A DNA stretch of 64,000 nt from Fuerstiella sp. (lineage in GTDB: Bacteria > Planctomycetota > Planctomycetia > Planctomycetales > Planctomycetaceae): contig JAKVAY010000053.1 in the NCBI GenBank assembly GCA_022447185.1, positions 1 through 64,000 on the forward strand, read 5' to 3'. This document shows positions 46,836 through 56,219 of this stretch, one piece after another. The position numbers and the translations under genes are program-made. The notes below the pieces were generated by a model. The model was not told where the DNA came from, ran no database searches, and was given only the letters and a program-made list of their open reading frames with translations. How positions within the stretch are numbered: position 1 is the first letter of the stretch; each line of letters begins with the position of its first letter.

Positions 46836-47612
46836 TCAGTCACGGTTTTTCGTCTCCTTTAGGGCCTTCCCCGTCATTGGGACAAAAGTAACTGGTGCAA
46901 CATTGCGGCGACGAACGCTGCCGTCAATCTGTTTTTCGATGACCAACAGACTTTGCCCGTGCTGCGGGCCAACAGGAATTACCAGAATTCCGCCAGGCGC
47001 TAACTGGTCAATGAGTGGCTCCGGTACGTGGTCGGGAGCTGCCGCAACAATAATCACATCGAAGGGTTGCTCTTTGGGCCAGCCGTGACAGCCGTCACCA
47101 CAGCGAATTTCAATGTTGTTGTATTCCAGTGACCGCAGTCTCTCACGGGCTTTAACGGCCAGTGGTTCGAGGATTTCGACGCTGTACACCCTCTTGACGA
47201 TCTTGCTTAGAACCGCTGCCTGATAACCTGACCCGGTCCCTACATCCAGGGCCTTCGATTCCACAGTCGGATTTGCCAGCTGTGTCATCATTGCGACGAT
47301 TAACGGCTGCGATATCGTTTGCGAGTGACCGATTGTCAGTGGGGAATCATGATAGGCCAGATGCTGAAAATGGTCGGGGACGAACTTGTGACGCGGCACA
47401 TGGCGCAGAGTGTCCAGGACACGTTGATTATCGACTCCACGTGCCGCAATCTGCTCGTCAACCATCCTCCGACGCAGCTGTGCGTACAAATCCCGGGGTC
47501 CTTCCTCAGATTGCTCAGGGGACGGAGGTGAAGATTCCGGTGACTTCTGGCTCTGCGGTTCTGTGTTCAAAGTGTCGACGGTCCGAATGCCCCGAATCAG
47601 TCTTGTTCCCAT
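46836..47612 (-). CDS. pcm: Protein-L-isoaspartate O-methyltransferase
   Basis: 258 residues. It repairs isoaspartyl damage in proteins with SAM. The SAM motif DVGTGSGYQAA is at 123-133, with substrate-site HSQTISQP (96-103), CGDGCHGW and VAAAPDHVPEPL downstream. The first 40 residues (Ser-, Pro- and Gln-rich) are extra relative to the roughly 210-residue E. coli enzyme; they may be a real extension, or a TTG near codon 15 could be the start. It lies upstream of the acyl-CoA ligase with a 155-base gap. Confidence 0.92.
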   Translation of the reverse strand: MGTRLIRGIRTVDTLNTEPQSQKSPESSPPSPEQSEEGPRDLYAQLRRRMVDEQIAARGVDNQRVLDTLRHVPRHKFVPDHFQHLAYHDSPLTIGHSQTISQPLIVAMMTQLANPTVESKALDVGTGSGYQAAVLSKIVKRVYSVEILEPLAVKARERLRSLEYNNIEIRCGDGCHGWPKEQPFDVIIVAAAPDHVPEPLIDQLAPGGILVIPVGPQHGQSLLVIEKQIDGSVRRRNVAPVTFVPMTGKALKETKNRD

Positions 47613-48172
47613 CAGAAGCTGGATTGGGCGGCAGGAAATACAAATTGAGCAGAGGGCCCGAGATCACCAAGACCGCAGCCCCCGGTAAACACCATCTCTG
47701 CCGTATGAGATGGCATGATTCCATGCGGCCGGAACTTCACGCCACGATACACATTGGTGTCTTCAGCATCAAATCACGGAACGCGACACCGATCAGTGAC
47801 TCGTGAGTCTTCCTGAGCTACGCGGGGCGCAAAACGTCTGATGATATAGATTTCCTCTGTGGTTGTACCTGTGCTGTTGTTCGTTCCCGAATTGACTGAA
47901 TAGTGCTCATCGCCACAGCAATCAGTTTCGGACCACCGTCCCTCGTTTCCATCCGTCACCATATGTATTCTGAGTCGTTCCGAAACAGGCGGTGTGGAGT
48001 GCGGGCATGGCCCACCACCGAGTCTGGGTGATTCGCCTCCGTGCTTCTCAACAAACGTTGAATCCTGCTAAATCTGGTATTTACCCGCCGGCAAATCACT
48101 TAACGTCCACGCCTCGCAGGTCTCGATCGGTATTAACTTTCGATCACAAATAACGATCAGTGGAATAGTCTG
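47613..48172. other. Divergent region, possible degenerate coding remnant
   Basis: 560 bases between pcm and the Nramp-like gene, which diverge. On the minus strand a frame with no stop runs from about 48073 to 47773 (ending RFAPRVAQEDSRVTDRCRVP) with an ordinary-looking amino-acid mix (HMVTDGNEGRWSETDCCGDE). I recognise no family and see no clear ribosome site, so I do not call a gene. Confidence 0.35.
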
Positions 48173-49834
48173 TTGTCGAAACCTGAACGTGAATCTGCAG
48201 GCTTAGATGATCCTTATACCCGCAGCAGCGATTTCCTGCTGCCGCCTTGCGGGGTTTGGGCGACCCTGCGTCAGCTTGGTCCTGGCATTATCCTGGTGGG
48301 CGGTATTGTTGGTTCGGGCGAGTTGATTATGACGACGAGGCTGGGTGCCATCGCCGGCTTCGGGTTATTGTGGTTCGTGCTGTTGTCCTGTTTCATCAAG
48401 GTCGTTGTGCAGGCCGAACTTGCTCGTCATACGATCTCCAGCGGCGAAACTTTTCTGACAGTCTTCAACAAGCTACCCGGTCCGGCCGTACGGCGACCGG
48501 TTTGGCTGACGCTTTCCTGGATGTCGGTTGTGCTGGTGGCAAGCACGATTGCCCTGTCGGTTTATGTACAACTTGAGTCCGTCTGGAAAACGTGGTGGAT
48601 TGCAGCGGCATTCGCAGGTGTTGTCGTAGTTGCTGCCGTGCTCGGAGGGTGGATTATTTCAAGGAATTTCGGGCACGCACACGCCGGTCTTTCGAGCGGG
48701 GAAGTCAGGAGTCGCCGGCCCCGTGTCAATTGGTTCACATGGCTGTGGCTGGCATCAATGCTGCTGATATTTGTCAATTCTGCAGCGATTCTTGGCGGCG
48801 CCGGACAGGCAGTCGAAATGGCCCTGCCTGACTGGTTTGGTGAGAATGGTTCAGCGGTGTGGGCAATCATCCTCGCGGTTGTTGCGGCATCGTTGCTGCT
48901 CAGCGGGACGTACAGTGTCCTGGAAAAAACGCTGATCGTTATGGTCGTGACGTTTACACTGCTGACGGTCGTTTGCACTGTTCTGCTGCAATGGACGGGA
49001 TATGCCGTGACGTGGGCTGATGTTCGGCACGGGCTCAGTATGTCGATACCACATCCAATGTCGACAACGCTCGGACTCACTGCGCTCGGGATGTTTGCCG
49101 GAACGGGTGTCGCGTTTGGAGAGATGTGGATCTACACGTACTGGTGCGTTGAAAAAGGATACGCGCGAAACGTCGGCGACACGCTCGCTGGTCCGCAGTG
49201 GGCACACCGAGCTCGCGGCTGGATTGGTGTCATGTACGCCGACGTATTAGTGACAATGATGATCTATACGGTGACCACCGTCTGCTTTTACGTTCTCGGT
49301 TGCGCGATTCTCCACACAGGAAATATCGATCCGGAAGGTCCGCAGACGATCTCTGTTCTGAGCACCGCGTATTCCGGAAGCCTGGGAAACTGGGCGGCGA
49401 CTTTGTTTGTCGTTGGGGCGTTCTTTGTCCTGTTTACGACCGTGCTGGCCGGTGTCGCAGGAACGTCAAGACTGATGGCTGACGCACTGGCGGTCATTGG
49501 CATTATCGATTCATCGGACTATCACGCGCGCTTGCGGTTTATTCGAGTCTTCGTTGTTGTTTCTCTCGCGATGTCCTGCATTGCCTATTGGTTGTTTCAG
49601 GATCCTCCCGCGATGCTGGCCGTTACCAGCGCTTTGATTGGGGCACTGATGTATCCGATTCTCGGCCTTGGAGTGCTCTATCTGCGACACTGCAGAGTTG
49701 ACCGGCGAATTGTTCCCGGAAGACTGGCGACCGTCTGGTTGTGGATTTGTGGTATCTCGCTGGCGTTGATTTCTCCCGGTGGAGTCCTGCTTGCGCTGGC
49801 AATCGAAAATGGCTGGATTTTGATCGGTAAATAG
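48173..49834 (+). CDS. Nramp-family-like membrane transporter lacking canonical metal motifs
   Basis: 553 residues, TTG start at 48173. About 11-12 hydrophobic segments. The family signature in the first helix is visible in altered form: LGPGIILVGGIVGSGELIMTTRLGA. Typical Nramps have DPGN in helix 1 and MPH in helix 6 to bind Mn or Fe. Here the helix-1 site reads IVGSGEL, and the region after LGMFAGTGVAFGEMWIYTYW has no MPH. It may carry another ion (related proteins that lack these residues transport Mg or are orphan) or a solute. It stands alone, convergent with a UxuA-like gene 12 bases away. Confidence 0.8.
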   Translation: MSKPERESAGLDDPYTRSSDFLLPPCGVWATLRQLGPGIILVGGIVGSGELIMTTRLGAIAGFGLLWFVLLSCFIKVVVQAELARHTISSGETFLTVFNKLPGPAVRRPVWLTLSWMSVVLVASTIALSVYVQLESVWKTWWIAAAFAGVVVVAAVLGGWIISRNFGHAHAGLSSGEVRSRRPRVNWFTWLWLASMLLIFVNSAAILGGAGQAVEMALPDWFGENGSAVWAIILAVVAASLLLSGTYSVLEKTLIVMVVTFTLLTVVCTVLLQWTGYAVTWADVRHGLSMSIPHPMSTTLGLTALGMFAGTGVAFGEMWIYTYWCVEKGYARNVGDTLAGPQWAHRARGWIGVMYADVLVTMMIYTVTTVCFYVLGCAILHTGNIDPEGPQTISVLSTAYSGSLGNWAATLFVVGAFFVLFTTVLAGVAGTSRLMADALAVIGIIDSSDYHARLRFIRVFVVVSLAMSCIAYWLFQDPPAMLAVTSALIGALMYPILGLGVLYLRHCRVDRRIVPGRLATVWLWICGISLALISPGGVLLALAIENGWILIGK

Positions 49835-49846
49835 CGGGCGTCCGAA

Positions 49847-50863
49847 TCAGATGTTGACGGCAGCAATCAATGCTTTGATGTAACCGACAGTCCAGGCACG
49901 ACCGCGGTGGCACCAATCCGTGTCGCCAACGATTCGCGGTACGTGATCCGGGATCAGAAAGCCGTTAAAACCGACCTGCTTGAGCGTCCGAATCGTTTCG
50001 ACGGGATCGCAGTTCCCTTCGTCCAGCAGGCATTCTGTGAAACACTCCACCGGTCCCTGGACGTCTCTGAAATGGACGTAAAAGATTTTGTCACGCTCAC
50101 CGAAATACCGAATCGCGTCCAGGACTCCCTCGCCGCCCCGCATTTCGGACCAGCAACCGTGACAGAAATCGAGTCCGTGCATAGGACTGTTGAACACATC
50201 CATGGCTCGTCGAAAGTTTTCGAAATTTCGAAACACCCGGGCGACTCCGCCTAAACTCTCTATCGGTGGATCATCCGGATGCAAAGCCATTCGTACTCCC
50301 GCGTCCTCGCAGACCGGGAGAATTCGTTCCATATACCAGCAGTAGTTGTCCCAGATTTCTTCATCCGTATACTCGCGATCGGCCTGTATCGTCGCATAAA
50401 TTCCGAAGTTTGTTTCTTCGCCCGGCCTAACCGACTTAGCTTTTTCGTAGTCGAATGAAGTGGCCAGCGCCCCGTCCCGTACGTCTGTATCGGTCGCGGT
50501 TCGCCAGACCCCGCCCGGCATGAAGTGATAACCCAGGGCAGGAACGCCGGCGCGACCCAGACTACGGACGGTGTGAATCATGTTGTCGAGTTGTTGCTCG
50601 CGACCCGGTTGACCGAGCATGATTTTGTCGTAAAACGTGGCCGGCACGTTTTCGATTGCCATCAGTCGTAAACCGGCATCGTCCGCACTCCGCACGGCTT
50701 TTGCTATGTCCTCGTATTCCCATCGCTCCGAGCCCGGAAATTTTGGGGTATTCAACAGAAAGTCATCGCAGCCGCACTGCTTGATAAACTGCAGGCGTTC
50801 GCTGCATACCTCATCGAATTGCCCCATTCCGGCTCTCATGGGAAGTTCATGGAGGTTGATCAT
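49847..50863 (-). CDS. Mannonate dehydratase (UxuA family)
   Basis: 338 residues from ATG 50863. A GTG at 50908 adds 15 residues and cannot be excluded. TIM-barrel enzyme that dehydrates D-mannonate to 2-keto-3-deoxygluconate in hexuronate breakdown. Family-like motifs: GYHFMPGGVWR, the metal-site MALHPDDPPIESLGGVARVFRNF, LDFCHGCWSEM and FYVHFRDVQGP. Several segments diverge from E. coli UxuA and no other uronate genes are near, so a related sugar-acid dehydratase is possible. It is the last minus-strand gene after PBP2, but 205 bases apart. Confidence 0.85.
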   Translation of the reverse strand: MINLHELPMRAGMGQFDEVCSERLQFIKQCGCDDFLLNTPKFPGSERWEYEDIAKAVRSADDAGLRLMAIENVPATFYDKIMLGQPGREQQLDNMIHTVRSLGRAGVPALGYHFMPGGVWRTATDTDVRDGALATSFDYEKAKSVRPGEETNFGIYATIQADREYTDEEIWDNYCWYMERILPVCEDAGVRMALHPDDPPIESLGGVARVFRNFENFRRAMDVFNSPMHGLDFCHGCWSEMRGGEGVLDAIRYFGERDKIFYVHFRDVQGPVECFTECLLDEGNCDPVETIRTLKQVGFNGFLIPDHVPRIVGDTDWCHRGRAWTVGYIKALIAAVNI

Positions 50864-51068
50864 TTTTTGCTGTCTTCGTGGGCTGTAGTTCAGAGTCAGT
50901 TCTCTCACAAGGCAAATGCTCTTATATGTGATGTCTTGTGAACAACGATAATACTAATACCGGTGTGGCCAGTAAGCTGCGAATGACGTCGATTTCCAGA
51001 CATCCTTCCGAAGTTCTGGAAGACTCAGGGTTGCTCTTTAGGTGCGAACTCGTGCTGTGACATGCAGA

Positions 51069-53303
51069 CTAACGACCAGTAGCATCAATCAGTTGGTTGT
51101 CAGCCATGAAGCGAATCATTTCGCGCGCTACAGGCCCTGCGGCACGACTCCCGGAACCACCGTGTTCCAGCACCACAACGAACGCGTACCGGGGAGTGTC
51201 TGCCGGCAAATAACCGGCAAACCAGGCATGATCCGGTTTCCCCGGTGACGTCTCGGCCGTTCCGGACTTACCGGCAACTGATACTCCGCTGAGCCGTACT
51301 GATGAGTATCCGGTACCGTAGGGCTGTTCCACGGTTGCCGTTAGTCCTTCGCGAATGGCGGTCAGGGTGTCGTTGTGCAGCCCTGTAATCCTGCGACGTG
51401 ACAAATCGCGAGGTGAGTCGTCTATGTCATCCGCCGATCTGGCAATTCCATCGGGGCTCACGACGTGAGGTATCACCAACCATCCTCCATTGGCAATCGC
51501 AGCCATCATGCGAACGATCTGCAGTGGGGTCACAGTCAGACGCGACTGACCGATTGCTAGACCCAGCGTTTCACGTTCGAATTGATGACGACTGGTCTCC
51601 AATGTGTCTTCTCGCGGACGGGGCGGCAATTGCCCCGATTTTTCAAACGGCAGATCAACACCCGTTTCAGCGCCAAAACCAAAACGGACGCACCAGTCGT
51701 GCAGACTTTCGATGCCCATGCTGCGGGCAGCGCGAAAGAAATATACGTTACAGGACTGAGCGAGTGCGCGATGCAGGGTAAGGTCTTCGTGGGCTGTTCC
51801 GTGGAGGCGAAAGATCAGACAACGATGTTCATCAGGGTTGTCCAGATACCCCTGACAGTAAACAGGCGTGTCCGGATTCAATGTTCCGCTTTCGATGGCG
51901 GCGGCCGCGACCAGTGGTTTGAAGACAGAACCGGGGGGCAGCGTCATTGACGTTATACGTGACAGAAACGGGCGACGGCGATCAGCATTGACGGCAGACC
52001 ATTGTTCAACGGTACCGGACGTATATAACGACAGATCAAATGCCGGGGCGCTCGCAGCGGCAAGTAGTCGGCCGGTTTGCACATCCATAACAAGCAGGCT
52101 TCCGCCACGGGGCGCCGGTCGGGACAAGTTCTCATCTTCTGCAGGTGCCGGCAGCAGTGACTGCGGTACATCGGTCAAAGACTCAGCCAGAAGGCGTTCT
52201 GCCTGCTTTTGTAATTCCAGATCAAGTGTCAGTACGACGTCACCCCCGGCAGCCGCATTTCGTATGACAGACGATTCCACGATCTGTTGACGCCGATTTC
52301 GTACGGTTTTTTTCAGCCCCGGCGTCCCGCGCAGTCGGTGGTCCCACGAGAATTCCACGCCGGATCGTCCGTACCGTGGAATCCAGTCATCGAGCGCCTG
52401 CCGTGTCTGGCTGTCGAGTTGTTTTCGTTCTTTGTCACGCAGGACAGTACGGGCTCCAACGACATGACTACCCAACGATTGGAGAGGATAAGTACGACGC
52501 GTTGAGACAGTGACCTGCGTACCAGGAAATCGTTCCGGCTGTGCTCGAATTGAGGCTGCAACGGCCAGCGGGACATCTCGCAGGACAAGATGAAAACCCT
52601 CTTCCTCGCGGACAATAATGCGATCCTGGCTGATTCGCTGTGGCGAAGTCGTGATTGCTTGCCGAATTTTTGCAGCAAGTTTCAGTACTGTGCCGGTCGG
52701 TTTCGTTTCGGACAGGACGTCTTGATCCAAAACATCACTGATTCCTGACAGTCGCTGCAATCGATTCCGGTGACGGCGATTGACGTTTGTCGCAATCCTC
52801 TCAACCCGATTTTGGATTCGCTCACGCGTCGCATTCAGGGCTTCTTCAGAAACTCCTGAGATTTCCTGCAATCCTTGCCACAACGATGCTCGTTCCTGCA
52901 GACGCAGTTCTCGAACGTGGGTAGTCAGTTCAGGGTCTTGACGTTCCTCACGAGTTAATTCCGAACGAACATATTGCGACAACCACCGTTCGTTGACAGG
53001 TTCCTGCAGCCAGCGATAGTGGACTTCGACAGAGTACAAATCCTCGTCAGCAGCGAGAACTCCTGTGTCGGTCAGAATTCTGCCGTCTCGTGCCGGAATG
53101 ATTTCGTATTCTGTCGTCGTTACGTTGAGCGCTTTGAGATACGACTGCTGAAGCTGGGTCTGAATCCAGCCAATTCGCCCGAGGATACAGCCGACTGCAA
53201 GACAGAATACTGCGATGAGCAGGCGAAACCGGCCAGTGGATCCCAGTTCGATGGTTTCGCGTGAGTCAGCAGCGAACGCCGAATTGACGAGTTGATTGAG
53301 CAT
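51069..53303 (-). CDS. mrdA: Penicillin-binding protein 2, elongation transpeptidase
   Basis: 744 residues from ATG 53303; a GTG at 53390 is in frame. It cross-links peptidoglycan during side-wall growth. A single N-terminal membrane anchor (about 22-42: FRLLIAVFCLAVGCILG) is followed by a dimerisation domain containing a long charged helical stretch (about 100-200), then the transpeptidase: Ser459 in SVFK, SCN at 517-519 and KSGT at 679-682, all intact. The active-site motifs identify class B PBP. It follows mreD on the minus strand. A RodA-type polymerase is not in the window. Length is greater than E. coli PBP2 (633), mostly from the helical insertion. Confidence 0.93.
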   Translation of the reverse strand: MLNQLVNSAFAADSRETIELGSTGRFRLLIAVFCLAVGCILGRIGWIQTQLQQSYLKALNVTTTEYEIIPARDGRILTDTGVLAADEDLYSVEVHYRWLQEPVNERWLSQYVRSELTREERQDPELTTHVRELRLQERASLWQGLQEISGVSEEALNATRERIQNRVERIATNVNRRHRNRLQRLSGISDVLDQDVLSETKPTGTVLKLAAKIRQAITTSPQRISQDRIIVREEEGFHLVLRDVPLAVAASIRAQPERFPGTQVTVSTRRTYPLQSLGSHVVGARTVLRDKERKQLDSQTRQALDDWIPRYGRSGVEFSWDHRLRGTPGLKKTVRNRRQQIVESSVIRNAAAGGDVVLTLDLELQKQAERLLAESLTDVPQSLLPAPAEDENLSRPAPRGGSLLVMDVQTGRLLAAASAPAFDLSLYTSGTVEQWSAVNADRRRPFLSRITSMTLPPGSVFKPLVAAAAIESGTLNPDTPVYCQGYLDNPDEHRCLIFRLHGTAHEDLTLHRALAQSCNVYFFRAARSMGIESLHDWCVRFGFGAETGVDLPFEKSGQLPPRPREDTLETSRHQFERETLGLAIGQSRLTVTPLQIVRMMAAIANGGWLVIPHVVSPDGIARSADDIDDSPRDLSRRRITGLHNDTLTAIREGLTATVEQPYGTGYSSVRLSGVSVAGKSGTAETSPGKPDHAWFAGYLPADTPRYAFVVVLEHGGSGSRAAGPVAREMIRFMADNQLIDATGR

Positions 53304-53416
53304 AGACGACCAATGTCGCGGGACAGAGACGTGTCCCGAATGACTACTTGTCTGTCCTGTCAGTGGTGCAGTTTCGTGCCGACGGCACACGATGATTAAA
53401 TTCGCTGTCAGCCGGA

Positions 53417-53914
53417 TTAGCTCACCCGGCGCAAGCCGAATTCAGCCGCAAGTTTCATTACTCCGGTCATCAGCACTGTCAACGGAATCGAAACCATGGC
53501 ATAGGATCGAATGAGGTGCAGAGCATCTGCCAGACTTGAACGCTGAGTGACAATTGTCGGGCCAGTCGACACTAAAATGGCAATAACGACGAGAATTGTG
53601 GGCTGGATCCACTCCGGGAATTGCGGTTGTCGGATTTCAGTTCCGGTCCAAGGATCAGACGCAGTTCGCACGAGCAGTACTGTTGCAGCAAACGTGAGTA
53701 CAACCGGGAGCAATGGAATGCCCTGCGGACGCGCAATCCAGTCGAGTATAAGCACAACTCCGCCAGCAAAAATTCCACCAGCCGTACGATTCCACAGCAT
53801 GCTGATCATGACCAATGGCAGCAGTACTGCCCCGGCCGGCAGAACAGCTGGGCGGCTCTGTTCCAGAATCATTGCGCCCCACGCAAGTATTCCGATCACC
53901 AGGAATCCCTTCAT
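53417..53914 (-). CDS. mreD: MreD-like rod-shape membrane protein
   Basis: 165 residues with six hydrophobic segments (FLVIGILAWGAMIL, GAVLLPLVMISMLW, GIFAGGVVLILDWI, LLPVVLTFAATVLLV, TILVVIAILVSTG, VSIPLTVLMTGVM). MreD proteins are small, poorly conserved membrane partners of MreC. The call rests mainly on position: its ATG overlaps the mreC stop by ATGA and PBP2 follows. By sequence alone it is only a small membrane protein. Confidence 0.75.
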   Translation of the reverse strand: MKGFLVIGILAWGAMILEQSRPAVLPAGAVLLPLVMISMLWNRTAGGIFAGGVVLILDWIARPQGIPLLPVVLTFAATVLLVRTASDPWTGTEIRQPQFPEWIQPTILVVIAILVSTGPTIVTQRSSLADALHLIRSYAMVSIPLTVLMTGVMKLAAEFGLRRVS

Positions 53915-54906
53915 TGAATCCTCCGCACTGTCGTCGGTTGGTCTCCGCCCGAAATCCGATCCGCATTGAGTCTGGGTACGACGACAGCTACATCGTCAAC
54001 CTCCGAAAGCGTTATTGCGGGCTTCACGAAAACGGACCATCCCGCAGCTGACTTGAAGTCGGCCGTGACGACGGTCCCATAATACAGACACGGGCCGGAC
54101 AGTCCGCTGATATCGGCGGAAAACACTTCATCGCCAATGGCGACAGATGCCACGTCTGCTATCCCCGATATTCGACACGAGTCTCCTGTACCTTCGAGCA
54201 TGCCTTCAGCGCCTGGCTGAGTTCCACCGGCGGAATGTCGAATCAATTGAATTCTGGCAGAATAAGATTCGTCCGTCACCGGCACCAGCTGGCTGACCCA
54301 TCTTCCGGCCTGGGCAATTCGACCTACGACAATTGATCCTGCCAAAACCGGACGACCATCCGTGACACCGTTGCGGATGCCTGAATCCAGCACGGTTCCT
54401 GTGGCATCCAGCACCAGTTCTGATCGCCTCAACCCATGGACTCGGCCCGCATCGATCATGGCCTGCCGCAGACAGGAGGGCATGCCGTAGTGGCTGATAA
54501 TCTGAGCAGAAACCACATCGAAACCCACCAATGGCACGCGTTGCAGACTGTGTCCCTTTGATGCACTTAGCCGCTGCAGGCGATTATGGAGTTGAGTATT
54601 TTCAATGATCAACGCTCGACGCTGTTGCTCCATGTCCTGCAACTGTGGCGCCAACGCGGAATCCGTTCCAACAGGGACGTTGACTGACTCTGACTTTCCT
54701 GAGATTGCTGCAACCACAAAACGTCCGGGGCTCAGAGCATCGTTGATTGACAAACGGAGACCAGACAGCAGCTGAAACCGTTCGGCCGTCGTTATCACGA
54801 TGGTCAACAGCAGCACTCCAGCGAATGCAGTCCACATGTTGCGGGCCTGAGGAGCTGAGTTCATATCACAAAGCCAGGAGTTGCGACGCCGATCGTCCCC
54901 CGTCAT
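53911..54906 (-). CDS. mreC: Rod-shape-determining protein MreC
   Basis: 331 residues; a second ATG 14 codons in is possible. One membrane segment (about 24-41) and a helical coil (ALAPQLQDMEQQRRALIIENTQLHNRLQRL) are followed by two beta-barrel units: RSELVLDATGTVLDSGIRNGVTDGRPVLAGSIVVGRIAQAGRWVSQLVPVTDESY and SCRISGIADVASVAIGDEVFSADISGLSGPCLYYGTVV. It bridges MreB inside the cell to PBP2 outside. It lies between mreB (117-base gap) and mreD (overlap). Confidence 0.92.
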   Translation of the reverse strand: MTGDDRRRNSWLCDMNSAPQARNMWTAFAGVLLLTIVITTAERFQLLSGLRLSINDALSPGRFVVAAISGKSESVNVPVGTDSALAPQLQDMEQQRRALIIENTQLHNRLQRLSASKGHSLQRVPLVGFDVVSAQIISHYGMPSCLRQAMIDAGRVHGLRRSELVLDATGTVLDSGIRNGVTDGRPVLAGSIVVGRIAQAGRWVSQLVPVTDESYSARIQLIRHSAGGTQPGAEGMLEGTGDSCRISGIADVASVAIGDEVFSADISGLSGPCLYYGTVVTADFKSAAGWSVFVKPAITLSEVDDVAVVVPRLNADRISGGDQPTTVRRIQ

Positions 54907-55023
54907 GCGCGTTGGACAATTGAATATTGTTGAGATACTCCACTGCGCTGGTAAGGGAAACGCCGTCTGTGAGACATGACACCGGCGCCACCAGGAACAC
55001 GCCTTGAATCAAGTTCGCCAAAT

Positions 55024-56064
55024 CTAAGCTCCTCTGTCCAGTCGATCACTCCACTGATCGAGATGCTCCAGGCAGATCATGGCACCACGCGTCACCGTGG
55101 TGCGGGGAGATTCAGCAATTCGAACAGGAAGCCCGAGACGTTGATTCAAATATCGGTCTATTCCGCGGAGGAGTGCCCCACCACCTGCCAGAACCATCCC
55201 GGTGTCGGCAAGGTCTGCGACAAGGTCGGGCTGAGAGTTTTCAATCGTGGCACGAATTGAATCAACGATCTGCTCAAGCGGTTCAGACAACGCCTCCCGC
55301 ACTTCTTCACTGGTCACGACCGCTTTTCGCGGTACTCCACTGGCCGTATCAAGTCCGCTGATTTCGCGACTGATCTCGTGATCCAGCGGAGCGGCGCTTC
55401 CGATATGCAGCTTGAGTTGTTCAGCTGAATGTTCTCCCGTGCGCAGGGAATACTGGCGGCGCAGATACTGAACGATTGCGGCGTCCATTGCGTCTCCCGC
55501 CACACGCACCGAGCGACTTGCCACGATATCTCCCAGACTCATCAGAGCGACTTCCGTGGTGCCACCCCCAATGTCGCAGATCATACTGGCCAGAGGTTCG
55601 GACACTGGCAGTCCTGCGCCGATACCGGCTGCCCGAGATTCTTCGATCAGCCAGATTCGTCCGGCTCCGGCCCGCTCAAGACTATTGAAGACGGCACGCT
55701 TCTCGACCGCTGTGATCCCACCCGGGACCGCGACAACCACGCGAGGCTTCATCCCCATTTTTCGGCGAGCTGCTTTGCGAATGAAATAGCGCAACATGGA
55801 CTCTGTGAGCTGGAAATCGGTGATGACGCCGTGGCGCAGCGGACGCACCGCAGTGATGCTTTTTGGAGTGCGTCCCAGCATTTGATGAGCCAACTTACCA
55901 ACGGCAGTCCCTTTACCGGCCACCTGGCGTGATCCGGAAGGGACGGCAACGACAGATGGTTCGTCCAGTCGGATCCCTTCGCCGGGCAGGCCAATCTGAG
56001 TTGAAGTGGTTCCCAGATCGATCGCCAAATCGGAGCAAAATCGTTGTCGCATCCAGCTGAGCAT
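55024..56064 (-). CDS. mreB: Cell-shape actin homologue MreB
   Basis: 346 residues from ATG 56064, matching the 335-350 residue family length. Longer starts run into the rhomboid gene and are rejected. Actin-fold motifs: phosphate 1 LAIDLGTTSTQIG, LDEPSVVAVPSG, connect-1 VVVAVPGGITAVEKRAV, phosphate 2 ICDIGGGTTEVALMSLGDIV and adenosine GMVLAGGGALLRGIDRYL. It polymerises under the membrane and guides the elongasome (MreC, MreD, PBP2 encoded next). Phosphate-1 reads DLGTTST rather than the usual DLGTANT, so it is somewhat divergent. An MreB pseudo-paralogue is possible but unlikely. Confidence 0.93.
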   Translation of the reverse strand: MLSWMRQRFCSDLAIDLGTTSTQIGLPGEGIRLDEPSVVAVPSGSRQVAGKGTAVGKLAHQMLGRTPKSITAVRPLRHGVITDFQLTESMLRYFIRKAARRKMGMKPRVVVAVPGGITAVEKRAVFNSLERAGAGRIWLIEESRAAGIGAGLPVSEPLASMICDIGGGTTEVALMSLGDIVASRSVRVAGDAMDAAIVQYLRRQYSLRTGEHSAEQLKLHIGSAAPLDHEISREISGLDTASGVPRKAVVTSEEVREALSEPLEQIVDSIRATIENSQPDLVADLADTGMVLAGGGALLRGIDRYLNQRLGLPVRIAESPRTTVTRGAMICLEHLDQWSDRLDRGA

Positions 56065-56219
56065 CCGTACTGCCAGATCCTTTCGGTGGCACTGTTCCGA
56101 ATCCATCGGGCCGATTCTGCCTGTGGCAGACCTTAATGACCCATGATTGCCGATCCAGCGATTGTATCGCCGATCGGCAAACTGCCGCAAGACGCACAAA
56201 TGATCGATGGTTGATCGGA

